From DATKCN01 sp035513175 (lineage in GTDB: Bacteria > Chloroflexota > Chloroflexia > Thermomicrobiales > CFX8): a DNA stretch of 36,296 bases. Where the stretch lies: contig DATKCN010000035.1 in NCBI GenBank assembly GCA_035513175.1, positions 1 to 36,296 on the forward strand. Reading direction: 5' to 3'. This document shows, one piece after another, positions 8,725-17,016 of this stretch. The translations under genes were made by a program, and so were the position numbers. Position 1 is the stretch's first letter. Every line of letters begins with the position of its first letter. Under the pieces are notes generated by a model. The model saw only the letters and a program-made list of their open reading frames with translations. It was not told where the DNA came from and ran no database searches.

Positions 8725-9366
8725 TCAGACGTTGGCGCTGTCCGCCTCGATGTCACCGGGGGCCGTGATGCCTTCGAGTGACTGCTTGTCGATGCTCAGG
8801 CGCACGACCCGGTCATCGGCCCGCTCGATGAAGTGCGCGGGAATGTAGTGCTCGTGCCGTCGGAAAAGACCCTGCTCCACCTTAAACCCAGCCACTCGTC
8901 CCCGCTCGTCGCTGGCAATCTCCGTGATGTGTCCCAGATCATCGTCGTTGCGGTCGACCACCAGCGTGCCTTCGGACAGGATGATCGCGTCCGGATCGCG
9001 CTGGTGGATGTGCTCGTCGACGATCAGGTCCGATGTCCGCGTCGTGTACACGGACGCGGCGGGCCACATGTACCCGACCTGCCCGTAGAAGCCGGCCGGG
9101 GGCCAGACGTAGTTGGCGTCCAGATATTCGGGAAGGTCGCTCGCGTCGCCGCTGGAAATGCTGACCATCACGCCGTCATCATCGACGCGCTGGATGAGTT
9201 GCGCCGGCAGGATCCTGTCCGTCGGAAACAGCAACCCCTTGCGCACGACGATCGACTGCTCCTCGCCGGTCGTTGGATCGACGACCACACTGTCGACGAC
9301 CCCGATCTTTACCCCATCGATGCCAACCACATCGACCCCGAGGTCGATGGTGCGGGACACATTCAT
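8725..9366 (-). CDS. PRC-barrel / DUF2171-like two-domain protein
   Basis: A soluble protein with two small beta-barrel halves. The ATG at 9366 sits 5 nt after AAAGGTGG; a GTG 9 nt upstream is less well placed. The N-terminal half (about 1-70) reads VVGIDGVKIGVVDSVVVDPT followed by LPAQLIQRVDDDGVMVSIS. The second half (about 125-200) repeats the pattern: LSEGTLVVDRNDDDLGHI then IPAHFIERADDRVVRLSID. Between them lies an aromatic-rich linker (YVWPPAGFYGQVGYMWP). PRC-barrel proteins bind RNA or protein partners (RimM, reaction-centre H subunit), while the stand-alone bacterial forms remain uncharacterised and are often called stress-related. There are no membrane segments. It is divergent from the HAD gene. 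The domain call is good; the role is unknown. Confidence 0.8.
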   Translation of the reverse strand: MNVSRTIDLGVDVVGIDGVKIGVVDSVVVDPTTGEEQSIVVRKGLLFPTDRILPAQLIQRVDDDGVMVSISSGDASDLPEYLDANYVWPPAGFYGQVGYMWPAASVYTTRTSDLIVDEHIHQRDPDAIILSEGTLVVDRNDDDLGHITEIASDERGRVAGFKVEQGLFRRHEHYIPAHFIERADDRVVRLSIDKQSLEGITAPGDIEADSANV

Positions 9367-9446
9367 GGTCGCCACCTTTCATCGCTGTCGCCGCGCGGTG
9401 TTGTCGATTACCCATTGTCAGCGCATGGCGCATGCCGCGACGAGGC

Positions 9447-9476
9447 TTGGTTCCCGTCCACGAACGCATGTATCAT
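9447..9476 (+). promoter_or_regulatory. Candidate sigma-A promoter for the HAD/deacetylase pair
   Basis: TTGGTT (9447-9452) and TATCAT (9471-9476) are spaced by 18 bp in the divergent gap between the PRC-barrel gene and the HAD gene. The predicted start near 9483 gives a leader of about 65-110 nt, depending on the HAD start codon. Match quality is moderate. Confidence 0.4.
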
Positions 9477-9549
9477 CGGTGTACGTCCTCGCACGCGATG
9501 GCCGTGACTGCGCGCGCTCAACGGAGCGCATGTTGCTGGAGTAGACCGC

Positions 9550-10251
9550 TTGCGACCGACACAGCAGGGACAAGTTGCTCGGTTGGAGCCCGTGCCCGAA
9601 CTGGTCCTGTTCGATCTCGACAATACGCTCTGCGACTACGCGGGCGCGCGTCTGGCTCGCACGCGCTACGCGTTCGAGCCGCATTTCGCGCAGATCGATC
9701 GGCTTGAGATCGCGATCGACGCGGCCATGCAGCATCCAACCGACGGCGACGAGCACTTCGCGGAAGTCCTGGCCGCGCACGGCGTCACCGATCCCGCGGA
9801 CGTTGACGCGGTCCGGTCGCGCTACATCGAGGATCGCTACCGAGGTCTGAAGCTGTTCGACGACGCGCTGCGCGTCGTCGATGCAGTGAGCAGAGTGGCG
9901 AAGGTCGGGATGATCACCAACGGACCAGCGGACATCCAGCGCCCGAAGATCGAGTTGCTGTGCATCGAGGCGCACTTCCCTGTCATTGTCATCTCCGGGG
10001 AAGCCGGCGTCTGGAAGCCCGACCCCGCCATCTTTCGGATCGCGCTGGAGTTGCTCTCCGTCATCCCCGAACGCGCCGTCTACGTCGGCGACTCGCCGGA
10101 GCACGACGTTCCGGGCGCGCACGCCGCGGGCATGCGCGCGGTCTGGATCAACCGGACCCGGATGCCGTGGCCCGGCGGGCGGGCGCCTGACGCAGAGATT
10201 CACGAACTGCTGGAGCTACTGCCCCTGGTGAGCGCGGAGCGAGGGCTATGA
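9550..10251 (+). CDS. HAD-superfamily hydrolase, subfamily IA
   Basis: A predicted phosphatase or dehalogenase-like enzyme of the HAD fold. Motif I is LVLFDLDNTLCD (nucleophile Asp22 and Asp24 in this numbering), motif II is VGMITNGP, motif III is the Lys in GVWKPDP, and motif IV is VYVGDSPEHD. The helical cap after motif I (about 30-100) marks subfamily I, and the length of about 220-233 fits. The start is uncertain: TTG at 9550, TTG at 9583 or GTG at 9592 are all possible, since the motif begins near residue 18 of the longest form. The stop overlaps the next start as ATGA, coupling it to the deacetylase lipoprotein. Substrates of this family (phosphoglycolate, pyrimidine nucleotides, haloacids) cannot be separated from sequence alone. 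Confidence 0.88.
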   Translation: MRPTQQGQVARLEPVPELVLFDLDNTLCDYAGARLARTRYAFEPHFAQIDRLEIAIDAAMQHPTDGDEHFAEVLAAHGVTDPADVDAVRSRYIEDRYRGLKLFDDALRVVDAVSRVAKVGMITNGPADIQRPKIELLCIEAHFPVIVISGEAGVWKPDPAIFRIALELLSVIPERAVYVGDSPEHDVPGAHAAGMRAVWINRTRMPWPGGRAPDAEIHELLELLPLVSAERGL

Positions 10252-11426
10252 GACAACGGCGCGGCATCCTTGCCACGATCGTGCTTGCCTCGGTCGTCGC
10301 GCTGGCAGGCTGCGGACGGGACGACGCTCCCGGCGCCCTCGCGCCGGACGCCGGCGGGTCCGCCACGGGTCAGGCGCCAACCGGGACGGCACACAGCGCC
10401 CCCACCACCACCGGAGCGCAGGCGACGGGACCCACCCAGGCTGCCGGTAGCCCCATCACCCCCACCGGGAGCGCGTCGCTGCTGAACCGGCGGCTGACGA
10501 CGGCGGAGCTTGAACGATACCGCCCGAACGAGCTGGGCAGGATCGTCGTCCTCGAATACCACCAGTTCGGACCCGAGTCCGAGCAATTCATCCGCACGCC
10601 GGAGCAATTCCGGGGCGATCTGCAGTGGCTGTATGACAACGATTTTCACCTCGTGAACCTGCACGATGTGCTGGACTTCAACATCGACGTGCCGGCTGGA
10701 AAGCGGCCGGTCGTGCTTACGTTCGACGACAGCGCCGTCAGCCAGTTCCGGCTGATCCCGCTGGCGGACGGCAACCTGGCCGTCGATCCCGAGTGCGCGA
10801 TCGGCATCCTGGAGGACTTCCTGGCGCGCCACCCCGACTTCGGCCGCGGCGGGCACTTTGCCGTGCTGCCGTTCCAGATGTTCAACTGGCCCGGCGAATA
10901 CGATCAGGACCTTTACGCGCGCATGAAGTTGCGCTGGCTGCTCGATAACGGCTACGAGCTGGGCAATCACACCTACGAGCATGTAAACATGGTCGAGCTC
11001 GAAGACGACGAGATCATGTACCAGCTCGCCGAGGCCAACAACGCGATCCTCGCGCTGGTTCCCGACGCGGAGCTCCGCGTCATCACGCTCCCCTACGGCA
11101 TGTTTCCGCCTGGGGGTGACGACTCGCTGTTCCGTGGCTTTACCTATCAGGGACGGCGTTACAAGTGGGACGGGTCGCTGCTGATCGGCTCGAACCCCAC
11201 CGAATCGCCGATCAGCAAAGAGTATGATCCGTACTGGATCGCCCGCATTCAAGCCTACGACGAGGAGCTGGCGCGCTGGCAGGAGATCATCGCCGACAGC
11301 CCGGGTATACTTTTCGTCAGCGACGGCAACCCGCGCACGGTTACCGTCCCGAACGATCTGCACCCGTGGCTGGTCGACACCCTGAACGAATCGGCGGTCG
11401 GCAACCGTGAGCTGATCCGCTACTGA
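10248..11426 (+). CDS. Polysaccharide deacetylase-like lipoprotein (NodB/CE4 family)
   Basis: A predicted surface lipoprotein removing acetyl groups from a cell-wall or capsule sugar. Residues 1-22 are a lipoprotein signal ending in LAGC (Cys22 lipidated), followed by a Gly/Ala/Pro/Thr-rich linker to about 75. The NodB-type domain shows VLEYHQFG (about 102-108), the catalytic and metal pair in VVLTFDDS (Asp160/Asp161), and the metal His pair Hx3H as NHTYEH (His241/His245). A later strand reads ITLPYGMFPP. This motif set supports an active metal-dependent esterase. The ATG at 10248 overlaps the HAD stop by 4 nt. It is distinct from short PgdA forms by its long linker. The substrate is unknown; peptidoglycan or exopolysaccharide are the usual ones. 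Confidence 0.88.
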   Translation: MRQRRGILATIVLASVVALAGCGRDDAPGALAPDAGGSATGQAPTGTAHSAPTTTGAQATGPTQAAGSPITPTGSASLLNRRLTTAELERYRPNELGRIVVLEYHQFGPESEQFIRTPEQFRGDLQWLYDNDFHLVNLHDVLDFNIDVPAGKRPVVLTFDDSAVSQFRLIPLADGNLAVDPECAIGILEDFLARHPDFGRGGHFAVLPFQMFNWPGEYDQDLYARMKLRWLLDNGYELGNHTYEHVNMVELEDDEIMYQLAEANNAILALVPDAELRVITLPYGMFPPGGDDSLFRGFTYQGRRYKWDGSLLIGSNPTESPISKEYDPYWIARIQAYDEELARWQEIIADSPGILFVSDGNPRTVTVPNDLHPWLVDTLNESAVGNRELIRY

Positions 11427-11486
11427 CCCACCCGCGGCACGCTACGTCGTGTCAGTTCCGGGAGTCCGGAGGGAACAGCGCCACAC

Positions 11487-12443
11487 ATGACGACGCGAAA
11501 GATCATCCTCGCCAAGGAGATGGGATACTGCTGGGGCGTGCGCCGCGCGCTGGAGATCATCCAGGAGGCGGGCGACCCGGACGACCCGGTCGCGACCATC
11601 GGGGACGTCATTCATAACCCGCAGGTCGTCGACCGGCTGCGTTCCAGGGGCGTCGACACGGCCACGACCATCGCCGAAGCGGCGGAGCGCGGCTTCAAGC
11701 GCGTCGCCATCACCGCGCACGGCGCCGGACCACACATGGCGGCTGAGGCCCAGCAGCACGGCGTGCAGCTCATTGACACCACCTGCCCGCTCGTGACCAA
11801 GGTGCAGCGCATGGCCAAAAAGCTGGCCGATCAGGGCTACACTGTCATCGTCTACGGGGACTACTTTCACCCCGAGGTGCGTTCCGTCATCGGCTGGAGC
11901 GGCACGTCCCGCATCTTCCCCGCCAAGAAGCTCGCGGACCTGCCGTGGACGGCGCCTCGCGGCTCCAAGGACCCCGACGCGAAAACCCCGCCCCGCAAGG
12001 TGGCGGTTGTGTCGCAGACGACGAAAAACACCGATGAGTTCCTCAAGTTCGTCAACGAGCTCACCAACTGGGTATCGCCCGAGGGTGGGGAGCTGCGCAT
12101 CACCAACACGATCTGCGAGCCCACCTTCGAGCGCCAGAACGCGCTCAAGGAGCTGGCCGGTGAGGTCGACCTGATCCTGGCCATCGGCGGCAAGAAGTCG
12201 TCCAACACCGCGCGCCTCGCGGAGGTGGGCGCTCAGATGGGCGTGGCGAGCCACCACATTGAGCGCGCCGAGGACATCGACGATGCCTGGCTGGCGGGCG
12301 TGACGAACGTCGGCATTACCGCTGGGGCCTCGACCCCGGACGACGTGATCCAGTCCGTGATTGACTATCTGGAGCTTCGGGGGCTTGAAGGCCCCGAAGG
12401 AGGGTTGCGGCAGGTTGATCTCGAAGAAACACCGGCGTATTAA
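11487..12443 (+). CDS. ispH: 4-hydroxy-3-methylbut-2-enyl diphosphate reductase (IspH/LytB)
   Basis: The last enzyme of the MEP isoprenoid pathway, reducing HMBPP to IPP and DMAPP with a [4Fe-4S] cluster in the cytoplasm. Three cluster cysteines are in place: Cys15 in KEMGYCWGVRRALE, Cys100 in DTTCPLVTKVQ and Cys210 in TNTICEPTFERQ. Other conserved stretches include the AITAHGAGPH substrate loop and KKSSNTARL near residue 223, which has Thr where Ser is more usual. At 318 residues it has normal length, with a small insert (about 155-172) before the VVSQTT strand. The ATG follows GGAGGGAAC. It shows that this organism uses the MEP route. The end overlaps a small downstream gene. Confidence 0.96.
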   Translation: MTTRKIILAKEMGYCWGVRRALEIIQEAGDPDDPVATIGDVIHNPQVVDRLRSRGVDTATTIAEAAERGFKRVAITAHGAGPHMAAEAQQHGVQLIDTTCPLVTKVQRMAKKLADQGYTVIVYGDYFHPEVRSVIGWSGTSRIFPAKKLADLPWTAPRGSKDPDAKTPPRKVAVVSQTTKNTDEFLKFVNELTNWVSPEGGELRITNTICEPTFERQNALKELAGEVDLILAIGGKKSSNTARLAEVGAQMGVASHHIERAEDIDDAWLAGVTNVGITAGASTPDDVIQSVIDYLELRGLEGPEGGLRQVDLEETPAY

Positions 12444-12783
12444 GCACGATCCCCGCCGCGTTCGCGAATCGGTGCGCCTCGCCCATGACGCCGTCGAGCA
12501 GATGGCGTCCCAGCCGGATAGCCCCGAGATCGACCCCGCCAGCCAGCTGTTTTTCGAGTTCGCCGCCCCGCTCCTGTTGACGGCGGAGACCGAGGAGCAA
12601 TTCAAGGTCGCGTCGACGCTGGCCGAGTTCGTCTGGACGACGACGCACTTCGACGCCCACGCACAGGTCGCGATCATTAATCAGTTCATCGAGGAGTCGG
12701 GCGTTTCGGACGACCAGATTCCCTGGTTCCTTGACATCTACACCGAGCTGGCGGAGCGCAAGGCGGCCCTGCTCGGCCAGTAG
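12415..12783 (+). CDS. Small conserved-looking protein overlapping the ispH end
   Basis: I do not recognise this family. The TTG at 12415 is chosen because AAGGAGGG (12397-12404) lies before it inside the ispH coding region, so it overlaps ispH by 29 bp in another frame and is probably translated from the same mRNA. The 122-residue product begins with a basic patch (KKHRRIKHDPRRVRES) and continues as a helical acidic protein (FFEFAAPLLLTAETEEQF, then STLAEFVWTTTHFDAHAQVA) with no membrane segment and no signal. Codon use looks like its neighbours, which supports a real gene. It ends with a plain helix (IYTELAERKAALLGQ). The function is unknown. Confidence 0.72.
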   Translation: MISKKHRRIKHDPRRVRESVRLAHDAVEQMASQPDSPEIDPASQLFFEFAAPLLLTAETEEQFKVASTLAEFVWTTTHFDAHAQVAIINQFIEESGVSDDQIPWFLDIYTELAERKAALLGQ

Positions 12784-12872
12784 CACCCGCGGCGTTACAT
12801 CCCCGCGCGCCAAAGCCCTGCCCCGTGTATCGTTCACCAGAACCGAGCACGCGCACGCGAGGAGAACGCCGC

Positions 12873-14120
12873 ATGTCGCCAACGATCACGCTTGACCCGT
12901 CGCGCATCGAACGAGACCTCATGTCGCTGGCGCGCCACGGCGCCTACGGGGAAACGGGCGTCTGGCGCACCGTTTACTCGCCGGAGTGGGTCGCCGCGCA
13001 GGACCAGATCGCCGAGTGGGCCGCGGAGGCGGGACTTGCGGTCTGGCGCGACGCGGTCGGCAGCGTCTGGGGCCGCCTCGCGGGAACCGGCGCCGGAAAG
13101 TCGATTGTCACCGGCTCGCACATCGACTCGCAGGCGCCGGGCGGGCGCTACGATGGCGCGCTGGGGGTCGTCGCGGCGCTGACGGCCGTCCGCACGCTCC
13201 ACGAGCAGTTCGGACAGCCCCGACGCACGCTGGAGATCGTCTCCCTCTGCGAGGAAGAATCGAGCCGCTTCCCCTCCGCGAGCTTCTGGGGCTCGCGGGC
13301 TATCACCGGCGTCATTGAAGACGGGGAGACCGAGAGCGTCATCGCCTATAGCGGCGAGAGCATCGGACAGGCCATGCGCGACGTCGGCCTCGACCCGGCG
13401 CGCATCTCGGACGCGCGCCGCGACGACATCGAGCACTTCATCGAGCTGCACGTCGAGCAGGGACCGATTCTGGAAGGGCTCGACATTCCGGTTGGCATCG
13501 TCAACGCGATCACCGGGCTGCGGCACTACGTCGTCGAGCTCACCGGCCGCTCCGACCACGCCGGGGCGCGGCCGATGGACACGCGCCGTGACCCAATGGA
13601 GGCGGCGTCGCACATCATCGCCGGAGCTGTCGGCTACGCCCGCGCTCTCGGCCGGCCCGCCGTGACGACCGTCGGGCGCATGCTGGTCGAGCCGAACCTG
13701 CCGGCCGCCGTGCCGGACCGCGTGACCTTCACGATCGACTCCCGCAGCCCGATCCCCGAGCAGCACGTCGACCTGCAACGCCACCACGAGGACCTCATCC
13801 GGCGCGTCGCGGCCGAGCGCGACATCGACGTCGACTGGCGGATCACAGCCGACCACCAGCCGTGCATCTCGGATCCAGACCTCGTGACGTTGCTGGAGCG
13901 ATCCGCCGCTTCACAATGCATCCGAGCGTTGACGATGCACAGCGGCGCGGGCCACGACACGCAGCGCATGGCGCTGGAGTGCAAGGTGGCGATGATCTTC
14001 GTGCGTAGCATCGGCGGGCGCAGCCACACCCCGGCCGAATACTCGACCATCGAGGACATCTCTGAGGGTATCCGACTGCTGACCGCGACGCTGCATGAAC
14101 TGGCCTACTCGCGCGCATAG
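12873..14120 (+). CDS. Zn-dependent amidase of the hydantoinase/carbamoylase family (M20)
   Basis: A metal-dependent hydrolase of N-carbamoyl amino acids, allantoate or ureidoglycolate type. The ATG at 12873 follows AGGAG; an upstream ATG at 12825 in the same frame lacks a site. The 415 residues show the binuclear metal ligands: His in GSHIDSQAPGGRYDGALGV with its bridging Asp, the Glu pair in SLCEEESSRFP, His in ELHVEQGPILE, and a C-terminal His in MHSGAGHDTQRMA. The lid or dimerisation part includes the substrate His/Asn/Arg region (GRSDHAGARPMDTRRDP). These match AllC/HyuC/beta-ureidopropionase-like enzymes; the exact substrate cannot be chosen. There are no pathway partners nearby (no hydantoinase or allantoinase), so a salvage role is only a guess. 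Confidence 0.92.
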   Translation: MSPTITLDPSRIERDLMSLARHGAYGETGVWRTVYSPEWVAAQDQIAEWAAEAGLAVWRDAVGSVWGRLAGTGAGKSIVTGSHIDSQAPGGRYDGALGVVAALTAVRTLHEQFGQPRRTLEIVSLCEEESSRFPSASFWGSRAITGVIEDGETESVIAYSGESIGQAMRDVGLDPARISDARRDDIEHFIELHVEQGPILEGLDIPVGIVNAITGLRHYVVELTGRSDHAGARPMDTRRDPMEAASHIIAGAVGYARALGRPAVTTVGRMLVEPNLPAAVPDRVTFTIDSRSPIPEQHVDLQRHHEDLIRRVAAERDIDVDWRITADHQPCISDPDLVTLLERSAASQCIRALTMHSGAGHDTQRMALECKVAMIFVRSIGGRSHTPAEYSTIEDISEGIRLLTATLHELAYSRA

Positions 14121-14594
14121 CGCGAATCCCATTCGGCCGGCACGTCAGCCGCACGGGAACGCGGACCGCCCGCTCGTCCCTTGTCACGTGTCATGCGGAC
14201 TTACCTGGCCGGTGGCATGTTGTCCGGACTGGCAGGGTCGCATCGCATGCGCCCTCACGATGATCCGTGTCCGCTCGCGATCGCTGTCCACGACCCTCTT
14301 CGCGGATTCGTCACCAGCGATACGCGAATCGCGTATCGAGCGCCCCCGCCCCGTCCTGTGGCCCTCATTCCCCAGCCCTCAGCGAGCAAATCTTTCATCC
14401 CGGAATGTGGCACAGAATTCGGCCCTTTTTCCGTTCGGCACATTGACGGCAGGATGTCACGCACGCCACAGCCCCCGGGTGCACACGGGAGAGGCTCCAT
14501 CCCAGACCATTCATCCCCCGTCCGGAGACCCAGCAAGACCCAACGCTCACCAAGCCCAGGCGCCTGGCACAAACCGGAAACCCAACGCCCCTCC
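14121..14594. other. Gene-free stretch between convergent genes
   Basis: About 470 bp follow the amidase stop. Open frames here are antisense to each other, lack ribosome sites and read as Pro/Arg/Ser-rich nonsense, and I support none of them. The second half is C-rich on the plus strand. I see no RNA gene or promoter I can defend. A decayed gene is possible, but I recognise no remnant. Confidence 0.5.
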
Positions 14595-14640
14595 CCCCTC
14601 TCCTCACAGGAGAGGGGCCGGGGGTTGAGGTCAAACCCCC
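14595..14640. repeat. Double-hairpin element just after the aminopeptidase stop
   Basis: Two perfect stem-loops stand side by side. One has arms CCCCTCTCCT (14595-14604) and AGGAGAGGGG (14608-14617) with a 3-nt loop. The other has arms GGGGGTT (14620-14626) and AACCCCC (14634-14640) with a 7-nt loop. The element begins 1 nt after the aminopeptidase TAA on the minus strand. It can act as its terminator. The sequence type, from memory, is a dispersed intergenic repeat in several Chloroflexota and cyanobacteria; copy number here is unknown. Confidence 0.7.
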
Positions 14641-14641
14641 G

Positions 14642-16156
14642 TTACCCGCTCGCCTTCGCCTCCAGGTAATTGATCAGCGCTCGCACGCCGATGCCCACGG
14701 GGCCTTTCGGCGTGTAGTCGCGAGCTGAGTCAGCCCACGCGGCGCCGGCGATGTCGAGATGCACCCAGGGCACGCCCTCGGTGAACTCGGCCAGCAGCAG
14801 CGCCGCGGTGATGGCGCCGCCGGGACGGCCGCCGGTGTTCTTCATGTCGGCGATGTCGCTCTTGATCTGCTTCTTGAGCTCATCCCAGAGCGGCATGTGC
14901 CAGAACAGGTCGCCTGCCTCGGTTCCAGCCGCGACCACGCGCTTCGCGAACTCGTCGTCGTTGCTGAAGACCGCGACCGATTCGCTGCCCAGCGCGATCA
15001 TCTTGGCCCCCGTCAGCGTGGCGAGGTCGATCATCTCCTCGGCGCCGTTGCGGGCCGCGTAGACCAGGGCATCGGCCAGCACGAGACGCCCCTCGGCGTC
15101 GGTGGAAATGATCTCCATCGTCTTGCCGTTCATCGCCGTCAGCACGTCGCCGGGACGGAACGCGGTCGCGCTGGGCATGTTCTCGGCGGACGCAATGATC
15201 CCGTGCACGGTAAACGGCAGATCCATCGCGGCCAGCGCCCGCATCGCCCCCAGCACGGCGGCCGCGCCGGACATGTCGATCTTCATCGTCTCGATGCCAC
15301 CGGTCGGCTTGAGATTCATGCCGCCCGTGTCGAAGGTGATGCCCTTGCCGACAAACGCGATCGTGGCGCGCGACTCGCCGGACGGCGTGTACGTCAGGTG
15401 CATCATGCGCGGTGGATGCACGCTGCCCTTGCCGACATCGTATATCGAGGTGGCCCCCATCTCGACGAGCTGCTTCTCGTCGTACTCCGTGTACTCCAGC
15501 TCGTTCTCTTTCGCGACCTCGGCGGCGATGCGGGCGAACGACTCGGGATAGAGCGTCTGTCCCGGCTCGTTGACCAGATCGCGCGCCAGGTACACCCCGG
15601 CCGACATCGCGAAGCCAGCCTGCACACCGGCGCGGGCCGCGTCCGTCTCCGAAGCGAGAAACGTCCAGGCGCCGATCGAGCGCGAGTCGTCTTTTTCTGA
15701 CTTGTAGTCCTGGAAATCGTACAGCGCGAGCAGCACGCCTTCGGTGGCGGCTCGGTAGCGGGCAGTCTCGTCGAGCCCGCCGCCCGGCGCCGGACTGACC
15801 GCGTTGCGGGCTCCCGACCCCTTCGCTGCGGTCGCTGCGGCACCATACGCCCGTCGCACGTCATCCGTTCGCGACGCGTCGGCAGCGAGGCCCGTCAGCA
15901 CGACGCGCCGCGCTGGCAACCGGCCGAGCGTATGCACGACGAGGGTCTTTCCGACCTCTCCGTTGAACGGCGCATCGTCGTGCGCCTGGCGCAAGGCTCC
16001 GCCCAGCGCGGCGTCGACCTCCGCCAGCGGACCGCTCCAGGAATCGCCTCCTGGCGGGACGGCCAGAATCAGCGCGTCCGTCTCGACCGAGACTGGAGCC
16101 TCGTCGCCAAACTGGATCGCAACTCGTGGTGGGGCGCCGCTCGTTCGTGTCGCCAT
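14642..16156 (-). CDS. pepA: Leucyl aminopeptidase (M17, PepA-like)
   Basis: A cytoplasmic two-metal aminopeptidase releasing N-terminal residues from peptides. The ATG at 16156 is preferred because an AGAGGGATGGAAAG stretch precedes it; the ATGs at 16180 and 16177 lack a site. The 504 residues have an N-terminal macro-like domain (about 1-165, with LAVPPGGDSWSGPLAEVD) and the catalytic C-terminal domain. Metal and catalytic residues appear in GKGITFDTGGMNLKPTGG, MKIDMSGAAAVLGAM, and the M17 signature as STDAEGRLVLADAL (Ser where Asn is common). A late HLDIAGAAWADS stretch also fits. It stands alone with a hairpin at its end and another upstream that closes the previous gene. The family call is very secure; the symbol follows the E. 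coli homologue. Confidence 0.95.
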   Translation of the reverse strand: MATRTSGAPPRVAIQFGDEAPVSVETDALILAVPPGGDSWSGPLAEVDAALGGALRQAHDDAPFNGEVGKTLVVHTLGRLPARRVVLTGLAADASRTDDVRRAYGAAATAAKGSGARNAVSPAPGGGLDETARYRAATEGVLLALYDFQDYKSEKDDSRSIGAWTFLASETDAARAGVQAGFAMSAGVYLARDLVNEPGQTLYPESFARIAAEVAKENELEYTEYDEKQLVEMGATSIYDVGKGSVHPPRMMHLTYTPSGESRATIAFVGKGITFDTGGMNLKPTGGIETMKIDMSGAAAVLGAMRALAAMDLPFTVHGIIASAENMPSATAFRPGDVLTAMNGKTMEIISTDAEGRLVLADALVYAARNGAEEMIDLATLTGAKMIALGSESVAVFSNDDEFAKRVVAAGTEAGDLFWHMPLWDELKKQIKSDIADMKNTGGRPGGAITAALLLAEFTEGVPWVHLDIAGAAWADSARDYTPKGPVGIGVRALINYLEAKASG

Positions 16157-16273
16157 TCGCTTTCCATCCCTCTGCATCATGACCGTCGCTGGCCCATCGG
16201 ATCACGGGCGGGCCGGGCGATTCTAGCGCGGTTCGCCGCGGCAGGGGGAAGTAGTGCCGGCCCGGACGTGACC

Positions 16274-16302
16274 AGGGCCGGTGGAGATGCTCCACCGGCC
16301 CT
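16274..16302. terminator. Strong hairpin ending the small Cys-containing gene
   Basis: Arms AGGGCCGGTGGAG (16274-16286) and CTCCACCGGCCCT (16290-16302) form a perfect 13-bp stem with a 3-nt loop. It lies about 50 nt downstream of the minus-strand gene ending at 16350 and upstream of the aminopeptidase start, so it should terminate the former. No T-run follows. Confidence 0.75.
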
Positions 16303-16349
16303 GCGCGCACAACGTATCGAAACCGCGTCCGTCGTCCGTGATCCTGCTG

Positions 16350-16835
16350 TCAGTCGTTTGCGCCAGGCTCCGTGCGGACAATGGCGTTGACGACCGTCAC
16401 AACCTCCACGGACGTCTCGATGATGACCGAAGCGGCAACCGTGCCATTCTCCGATGCGCTTGCCGCTGCCGTGTCCTCATGCGGGGCGCTCGTCGTTTGT
16501 GGAGCCTCCACTGCTGGCTCCAACGGCGACACCCGCCACGTCTGAGCGGACTTCCAGCAGTCAGCCGGACTTTCGACACCCATGCATCGCTCAATGTCCG
16601 CACTGGATTGAAGCGCAAAACCGAGCGAGCAGCGCATTGTCGCCAATGCGTTTGGGTCTTCAAGCCGCAGACGAATCCGCGACAGCATCGAACAGCCGAA
16701 CCGGATCGACTCAGCCTCAGGGACCGAATCGAACCCCATGCCCCTGCGGGCTGATCCCTTTTCGGACGCGGAATCGGTGCGCGATGGTCGTTCATCACGA
16801 CTCATCGGCGTTTCCGTCCGCTCTATCGGTTCCAT
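16350..16835 (-). CDS. Unrecognised small protein with a Cys-containing core
   Basis: I do not recognise this family. The ATG at 16835 has a GGGTGG site 6 nt before it; the frame stays open further upstream, but that part reads as non-coding. The 161-residue product has an Arg/Ser/Glu-rich start, then a compact core of about 60 residues: IRFGCSMLSRIRLRLEDP, then MRCSLGFALQSSADIERC and CMGVESPADCWKS. It holds four Cys and a Trp, suggesting a small structured or metal-binding unit. The rest is an Ala/Glu/Thr/Ser-rich linker and a hydrophobic Val/Ile-rich end (VIIETSVEVVTVVNAIV) of alternating beta type. A strong terminator follows. Codon use is less GC-biased than its neighbours. Confidence 0.55.
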   Translation of the reverse strand: MEPIERTETPMSRDERPSRTDSASEKGSARRGMGFDSVPEAESIRFGCSMLSRIRLRLEDPNALATMRCSLGFALQSSADIERCMGVESPADCWKSAQTWRVSPLEPAVEAPQTTSAPHEDTAAASASENGTVAASVIIETSVEVVTVVNAIVRTEPGAND

Positions 16836-17016
16836 GAACAACCACCCGGTTGTCCACCCACGCCGCACGCGACGATTATCTATAATCTTGCGATCAACAC
16901 GCGGCGCGCTTGAGGTGAACAGGCAATCGTGGAACGCTCGCGCAACCCACGCTACCGGATCACTCGCATCTAAGTATAGTGCATCCGTCACCATCTCGGG
17001 CCAGGCGGCTGACGGC

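Noticed and set aside
10200..11363. 387-codon minus-strand frame opposite the deacetylase lipoprotein
   Set aside because: The plus-strand gene has a lipobox and NodB motifs; the antisense product has no recognisable domain.
14130..14200. Possible attachment or phage remnant after the amidase
   Set aside because: No integrase, no direct repeat and no shift in composition strong enough to support it.
14181..14669. Plus-strand frames in the gene-free region after the amidase
   Set aside because: Pro/Arg/Ser-rich with no start signal, running into the double-hairpin repeat and the aminopeptidase end.
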